Of a stretch of DNA of 64,000 nucleotides, positions 58,527 through 64,000 are shown in pieces. The stretch covers positions 1 through 64,000 of the forward strand of contig NZ_BONO01000012.1 in assembly GCF_016862755.1 (NCBI RefSeq), read 5' to 3'. Source of the stretch: Cellulomonas pakistanensis. GTDB lineage: Bacteria > Actinomycetota > Actinomycetes > Actinomycetales > Cellulomonadaceae. The position numbers and the translations under genes were made by a program. The first letter of the stretch is position 1. Every line of letters begins with the position of its first letter. The notes below the pieces were generated by a model. It saw only the letters and a list, made by a program, of their open reading frames with translations, was not told the origin of the DNA and did no database searches.

Positions 58527-61039
58527 GGCCGGCCCGCCCCCGCGCCCGTGCCCGCGCTCGCGCCCGCGCCCGCCGTCGGCAGGCTCACGACCATCGTCAG
58601 CCCGCCCCCGGGGGTGTCCTCGGGCGTCAGCGTCCCGCCCATCCCCTCGGTGAACCCGCGGGACAGCGCGAGCCCGAGGCCGAGCCCGGTCGTGTTGTCG
58701 GTGTCGCCCAGCCGCTGGAACGGCAGGAACAGGTCCGGCCACCGCTCCGCCGCCACGCCGGGCCCGTGGTCGACGACGCGGATCTCGACCCGGTCGCCGA
58801 ACGCGCTGGTGGTCAGGCGCGGCCGGCAGCCCGCCGGGCTGAGCTGCACCGCGTTGGCGAGCACGTTCACCACGACCCGGCGCAGCAGGGCGGCGTCGGC
58901 GACCACGCGGGGCAGGTCGGGGTCGAGGTCCAGCTCGACGTCGTCCGGGCCGAGGTGCAGCTCGTCGAGCGCGGGCAGGATCACCTCGTCGACGTCGGTC
59001 GCCGTGCACGAGACGCCGAGCACGCCCGCCTGCACCCTGCTGACGTCGAGCAGGTCCGTGACCAGGGCGGTGAGCGTGTCGACGCTCTCGGCCGCGGTGG
59101 CGAGCAGCTCCGCGCGGTCGGCGGGCGACCACTCGACGTCGTCCGCGCGGAGGCTGCTGATCGCGGTGGCGGCGGCGGTGAGCGGCCGGCGCAGGTCGTG
59201 GCTGACCGCGGACAGCAGCGCGCTGCGCACCTGGTCGGTCTCCAGCAGCGGCGCGATCTCGCTCGCGGTCGCGGTCAGCCGCTCGTGCTCGAGCGCGGCG
59301 GCGGCCTGCGTGACCACCACCGGGAGCAGCCGGCTCGCGGACCGGTCGAGCGGCGGGCCGTGCAGCTCCAGCACGGCGTCGTCGGCGACCGGCACCACCG
59401 TCGGCGGCCGCGTCCCCGCGGGCTCGCCCTTCTCCACCCGCAGCGCGTCGCCGACCCGCAGCCGGACCGCGTCCAGCGCGAACGCCTCCCGGGTGCGGGC
59501 GAGCAGCGCGCCGAGCGCGTCCTGCCCGCGCAGCACGCCGCCGGCGATCCCGATGAGCATCTCGGACTCCGCGGCCGCGCGGCGGGCGACCCGGCTGCGG
59601 CGGGCCGCCTGGTCCACGACGAGGCTGACCAGCGCACCGTTGGCCACGTACAGCGCGAGCGCCAGCACGTGCACCGGCTCCGTGACGGTCACCGTGTGCA
59701 CCGGCTCGACGAACACGTAGTTCAGCGTGAGCCCCGACATCAGCGCGGTGAACAGCGCCGGCCACAGCCCGCCCACCAGCGCGATGACGACGACCAGCAG
59801 CTGGTAGGCCAGCACGTCGCTCGCCAGCGACTGCTCGCTGCGCGCCGCGACCAGCCCCCAGGTCAGCAGCGGACCGCCGACCAGCGCCAGGAGGAACCCC
59901 AGCACCCGGCGCCGGACGGTGAGCGCGCCGGTGAGCCGGGGCAGCGCGAGTCGGGCGCCGGCGGCGGCGTGGTTGACGATGTGCACGTCGATGGCGCCGG
60001 CCTGCCGGATGACGGTCTGCCCGATGCCGGGGCCGGTCAGCGCCGCCTTGAGCCAGCTGCGCCGGCTGAGGCCGATGACGAGCTGGCTGGCGTTCTGCCC
60101 GCGCGCGAAGGTGACCAGGGCGTCCGGCACGTCCTCGCCGACGACCTGGTGGAACGTGCCGCCGAGCTGCTCGGTCAGCGCGGCCTGCGCGACGAGCGCC
60201 CCCGGGTTGCTGTCCCGCAGCCCGGTCTGGGCGCTGACGTGCACGGCGAGCAGCTCGCCGCCGGCCGACCGCGCCGCGATCCGGGCCCCGCGGCGCAGCA
60301 GGGTCTCCCCCTCGGGCCCGCCGGTCAGCGCGACCACCACCCGCTCGCGCGCCTCCCACGGCGCCTCGATCGCGTGCTCCGCGCGGTAGGTGCGCAGCGC
60401 GGAGTCGACCTCGTCGGCGAGCCACAGCAGCGCCAGCTCGCGCAGCGCCGTGAGGTTGCCCAGCCGGAAGTAGTTCGACAGCGCCGCGTCCACCCGCTCG
60501 GCGGGGTAGACGTTGCCCTCGGCCAGGCGGTCCCGCAGCGACTGCGGCGCCAGGTCGACGAGCTCGACGTCGTCGGCGGCGCGCAGGACCGCGTCGGGCA
60601 CGGTCTCCCGCTGCGGCGCCCCGGTGATGGTCCGGACGACGTCGTTGAGCGACTCGATGTGCTGGATGTTCACCGTCGTGACGACGTGGATGCCGGCGTC
60701 GAGCAGCTCGGCGACGTCCTGCCAGCGCTTCTCGTGCCGGGAGCCGGGCGCGTTGGTGTGCGCGAACTCGTCGACCAGCGCGACCGTCGGCCGCCGGGCC
60801 AGCACCGCGTCCAGGTCCATCTCGGACAGCCGCACGCCGCGGTGCTCGATCTCGGCGCGCGGCACGACCTCCAGGCCGTCGAGCAGCGCGGCCGTGGCGG
60901 GGCGGCCGTGGGTCTCCACGACCGCGACCACCACGTCCTTGCCGTCGCGCCGCATGTCCCGTCCCGCCTCGAGCATCGCGAAGGTCTTCCCGACGCCCGG
61001 GGCGGCGCCGAGCAGGACGCGCAGCCGGCCCCTGTGCAC
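58523..61039 (-). CDS. kdpD: KdpD potassium sensor kinase
   Basis: An 838-residue sensor kinase. GAAPGVGKTFAMLEAGRDM is the Walker A motif of the KdpD N-terminal domain, and VDEFAHTNAPGSRHEKRW follows; a Usp-like domain (about 240-370) comes next, then four membrane helices (about 400-500), a GAF domain, and the kinase core with SAVSHDLRRPLTAAATAI (His), NVLANAVQLSP (N box) and GLGLGLALSRGF (G2 box). The C-terminus is Gly/Ala-rich. The GTG start at 61039 lies 5 bases after the kdpC stop, with GAGGCGC upstream. Reads external and internal K+ and phosphorylates KdpE. Confidence 0.95.
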   Translation of the reverse strand: MHRGRLRVLLGAAPGVGKTFAMLEAGRDMRRDGKDVVVAVVETHGRPATAALLDGLEVVPRAEIEHRGVRLSEMDLDAVLARRPTVALVDEFAHTNAPGSRHEKRWQDVAELLDAGIHVVTTVNIQHIESLNDVVRTITGAPQRETVPDAVLRAADDVELVDLAPQSLRDRLAEGNVYPAERVDAALSNYFRLGNLTALRELALLWLADEVDSALRTYRAEHAIEAPWEARERVVVALTGGPEGETLLRRGARIAARSAGGELLAVHVSAQTGLRDSNPGALVAQAALTEQLGGTFHQVVGEDVPDALVTFARGQNASQLVIGLSRRSWLKAALTGPGIGQTVIRQAGAIDVHIVNHAAAGARLALPRLTGALTVRRRVLGFLLALVGGPLLTWGLVAARSEQSLASDVLAYQLLVVVIALVGGLWPALFTALMSGLTLNYVFVEPVHTVTVTEPVHVLALALYVANGALVSLVVDQAARRSRVARRAAAESEMLIGIAGGVLRGQDALGALLARTREAFALDAVRLRVGDALRVEKGEPAGTRPPTVVPVADDAVLELHGPPLDRSASRLLPVVVTQAAAALEHERLTATASEIAPLLETDQVRSALLSAVSHDLRRPLTAAATAISSLRADDVEWSPADRAELLATAAESVDTLTALVTDLLDVSRVQAGVLGVSCTATDVDEVILPALDELHLGPDDVELDLDPDLPRVVADAALLRRVVVNVLANAVQLSPAGCRPRLTTSAFGDRVEIRVVDHGPGVAAERWPDLFLPFQRLGDTDNTTGLGLGLALSRGFTEGMGGTLTPEDTPGGGLTMVVSLPTAGAGASAGTGAGAGRP

Positions 61040-61044
61040 GCGCC

Positions 61045-61653
61045 TCAGCCCGCCAGCCGGTCGAGCGCGAGGTTGACCTCGAGGACGTTCACGCCGGCCT
61101 GACCCAGGAACCCGAGGTCCGGGCCGGTGGTGGCGCCGGCGACCAGCCCGCGGACCTCGTCCTCGGACAGCCCGCGCTCGGCGGCGACGCGCGGCACCTG
61201 CAGGTCGGCGTACTCGGGGCTGATGTGCGGGTCGAGGCCCGAGCCGGACGCGGTGAGGGCGTCGGCCGGCACGGCGGCCGGGTCGACCCCCTCCAGGGCG
61301 GCGACCGCCGCGCGGCGGTCCTCGATCGCGGCCACCAGGTCGGCGTTCTCCGGGCCCAGGTTCGAGCCGGACGACGCGGCGGCGTCGTACCCGTCGCCGG
61401 CCGCGGACGGCCGGGACTGGAAGTAGGCCGGCAGCGCGGCGCCGTCGGCGTCCGCGAAGGACTGGCCGATCAGGGACGACCCGACGACGGTGCCGTCGGC
61501 GCCGGTGACCAGCGACCCGTCGGCGCGGGCCGGCAGCAGCCGCCCGAGCCCGGTGACGAGCAGCGGGTACGCGATCCCGAGGACCGCGGTGAGGACCAGC
61601 ATCGCCCGGAGGGCGACGCCCAGGTGCGACCAGGTGGTGCGGGGAGAGCTCAT
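61045..61653 (-). CDS. kdpC: KdpC subunit of potassium ATPase
   Basis: A 202-residue inner-membrane subunit with one N-terminal helix (LRAMLVLTAVLGIAYPLLVT) and a periplasmic domain with GSSLIGQSFADADGAALPAYFQSRPSAAG and SGSGLDPHISPEYADLQVPR. It acts as an accessory of the KdpFABC pump. It lies between kdpB and kdpD with a 21-base gap upstream. Confidence 0.96.
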   Translation of the reverse strand: MSSPRTTWSHLGVALRAMLVLTAVLGIAYPLLVTGLGRLLPARADGSLVTGADGTVVGSSLIGQSFADADGAALPAYFQSRPSAAGDGYDAAASSGSNLGPENADLVAAIEDRRAAVAALEGVDPAAVPADALTASGSGLDPHISPEYADLQVPRVAAERGLSEDEVRGLVAGATTGPDLGFLGQAGVNVLEVNLALDRLAG

Positions 61654-61674
61654 GGTTCCGTCTCCTAGGGTCGG

Positions 61675-63849
<2,175 letters not shown>

Positions 63850-63854
63850 GCGGT

Positions 63855-64000
63855 TCACAGACCTTCCGCCAGGGGACCCAGCGCGAGAACGGGGAAGTAG
63901 GTCAGGGCGGTCACCACGACGGTGACGCCCGTGAGCAGGCCGACGAACAGCGGCCGGTGCGTGGGCAGCGTGCCGGCGGTCGCCGGGACCTTGTCCTGCG
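63855..64000 (-). CDS. kdpA: KdpA subunit, 3' end only
   Basis: The last 48 codons of the K+-binding channel subunit. The minus strand reads [20 protein letters not shown], then [23 protein letters not shown] and a stop at 63855. The rest lies beyond the window. It overlaps kdpB or lies just before it, as in most kdpABC operons. Confidence 0.93.
   Translation of the reverse strand, partial: QDKVPATAGTLPTHRPLFVGLLTGVTVVVTALTYFPVLALGPLAEGL

Overview
This window comes from a very GC-rich actinobacterium. Codons end almost always in G or C, GTG starts are common, and many genes are joined by 4-base stop/start overlaps. The gene set (two GH3 glycosidases, a GH30 and a GH36 glycosidase with its sugar ABC importer, a ROK repressor, and a type VII secretion-style locus) fits the order Micrococcales, most likely a Cellulomonas-like plant-polysaccharide degrader. 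The genus is an inference; no rRNA or marker gene is present. No tRNA, rRNA, CRISPR array or transposase was seen.

Layout. 126-7331 (minus) is a probable operon: membrane-anchored GH3 with permuted domain order, cytoplasmic-type GH3, GtrA-like membrane protein, family 2 glycosyltransferase. A UDP-galactopyranose mutase gene diverges from it (7578-8762). 8771-10815 is an AgrC/AgrA-like pair (GHKL sensor kinase and LytTR regulator). 11002-13231 holds a DUF234-type ATPase behind an AT-rich repeat and an alpha/beta hydrolase. 13391-18435 has an alcohol dehydrogenase, acylphosphatase, a DoxX-like protein, a BBE-type flavoprotein and its divergent LuxR-type regulator. 18483-23475 has an IclR remnant and then an acetaldehyde dehydrogenase cluster (GAF regulator, ArsR-like regulator, small membrane protein, ExaC-like dehydrogenase, DUF779 protein).

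23489-27493 (minus) is the most unusual region: a tightly overlapping operon of an SseB/SAV_915-like protein with an internal repeat, a small ESX-like helical protein, a 405-residue WXG protein with a C-terminal glycine-rich membrane domain, and a four-helix membrane protein. Downstream is a degraded second copy of the tail plus membrane-protein module, with a vestigial tail and a frameshifted paralogue. I read this as a type VII secretion effector-immunity locus with a decaying duplicated immunity gene.

27631-38903 carries mostly ordinary genes: aldo/keto reductase, MFS exporter with a divergent MarR regulator, flotillin-like SPFH protein with a DivIVA-repeat protein, a cation efflux gene with its ArsR sensor, a saccharopine-dehydrogenase-like oxidoreductase, azoreductase with divergent MarR regulator, and an acetyltransferase. 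39074-51404 is rich in carbohydrate genes: secreted GH30, two zinc alcohol dehydrogenases, and a GH36 alpha-galactosidase operon with an ABC importer controlled by a divergent ROK repressor with three operator-like sites. 51496-57788 has an ECF sigma factor with a tandem YCII (DGPF) partner, an MFS exporter coupled to glutaminase, and a DedA protein. 57813 to the end is the kdp potassium uptake operon (kdpA partial, kdpB, kdpC, kdpD, kdpE), all on the minus strand.

Long, nearly perfect palindromes sit in many intergenic gaps. Three of them (14430, 38911, 56861) are copies of one dispersed element; four others are unrelated in sequence but similar in size. Several genes (for example 32923, 33982, 35677, 37754) have a -10-like hexamer only 5-7 bases before the start codon, which suggests leaderless transcripts.
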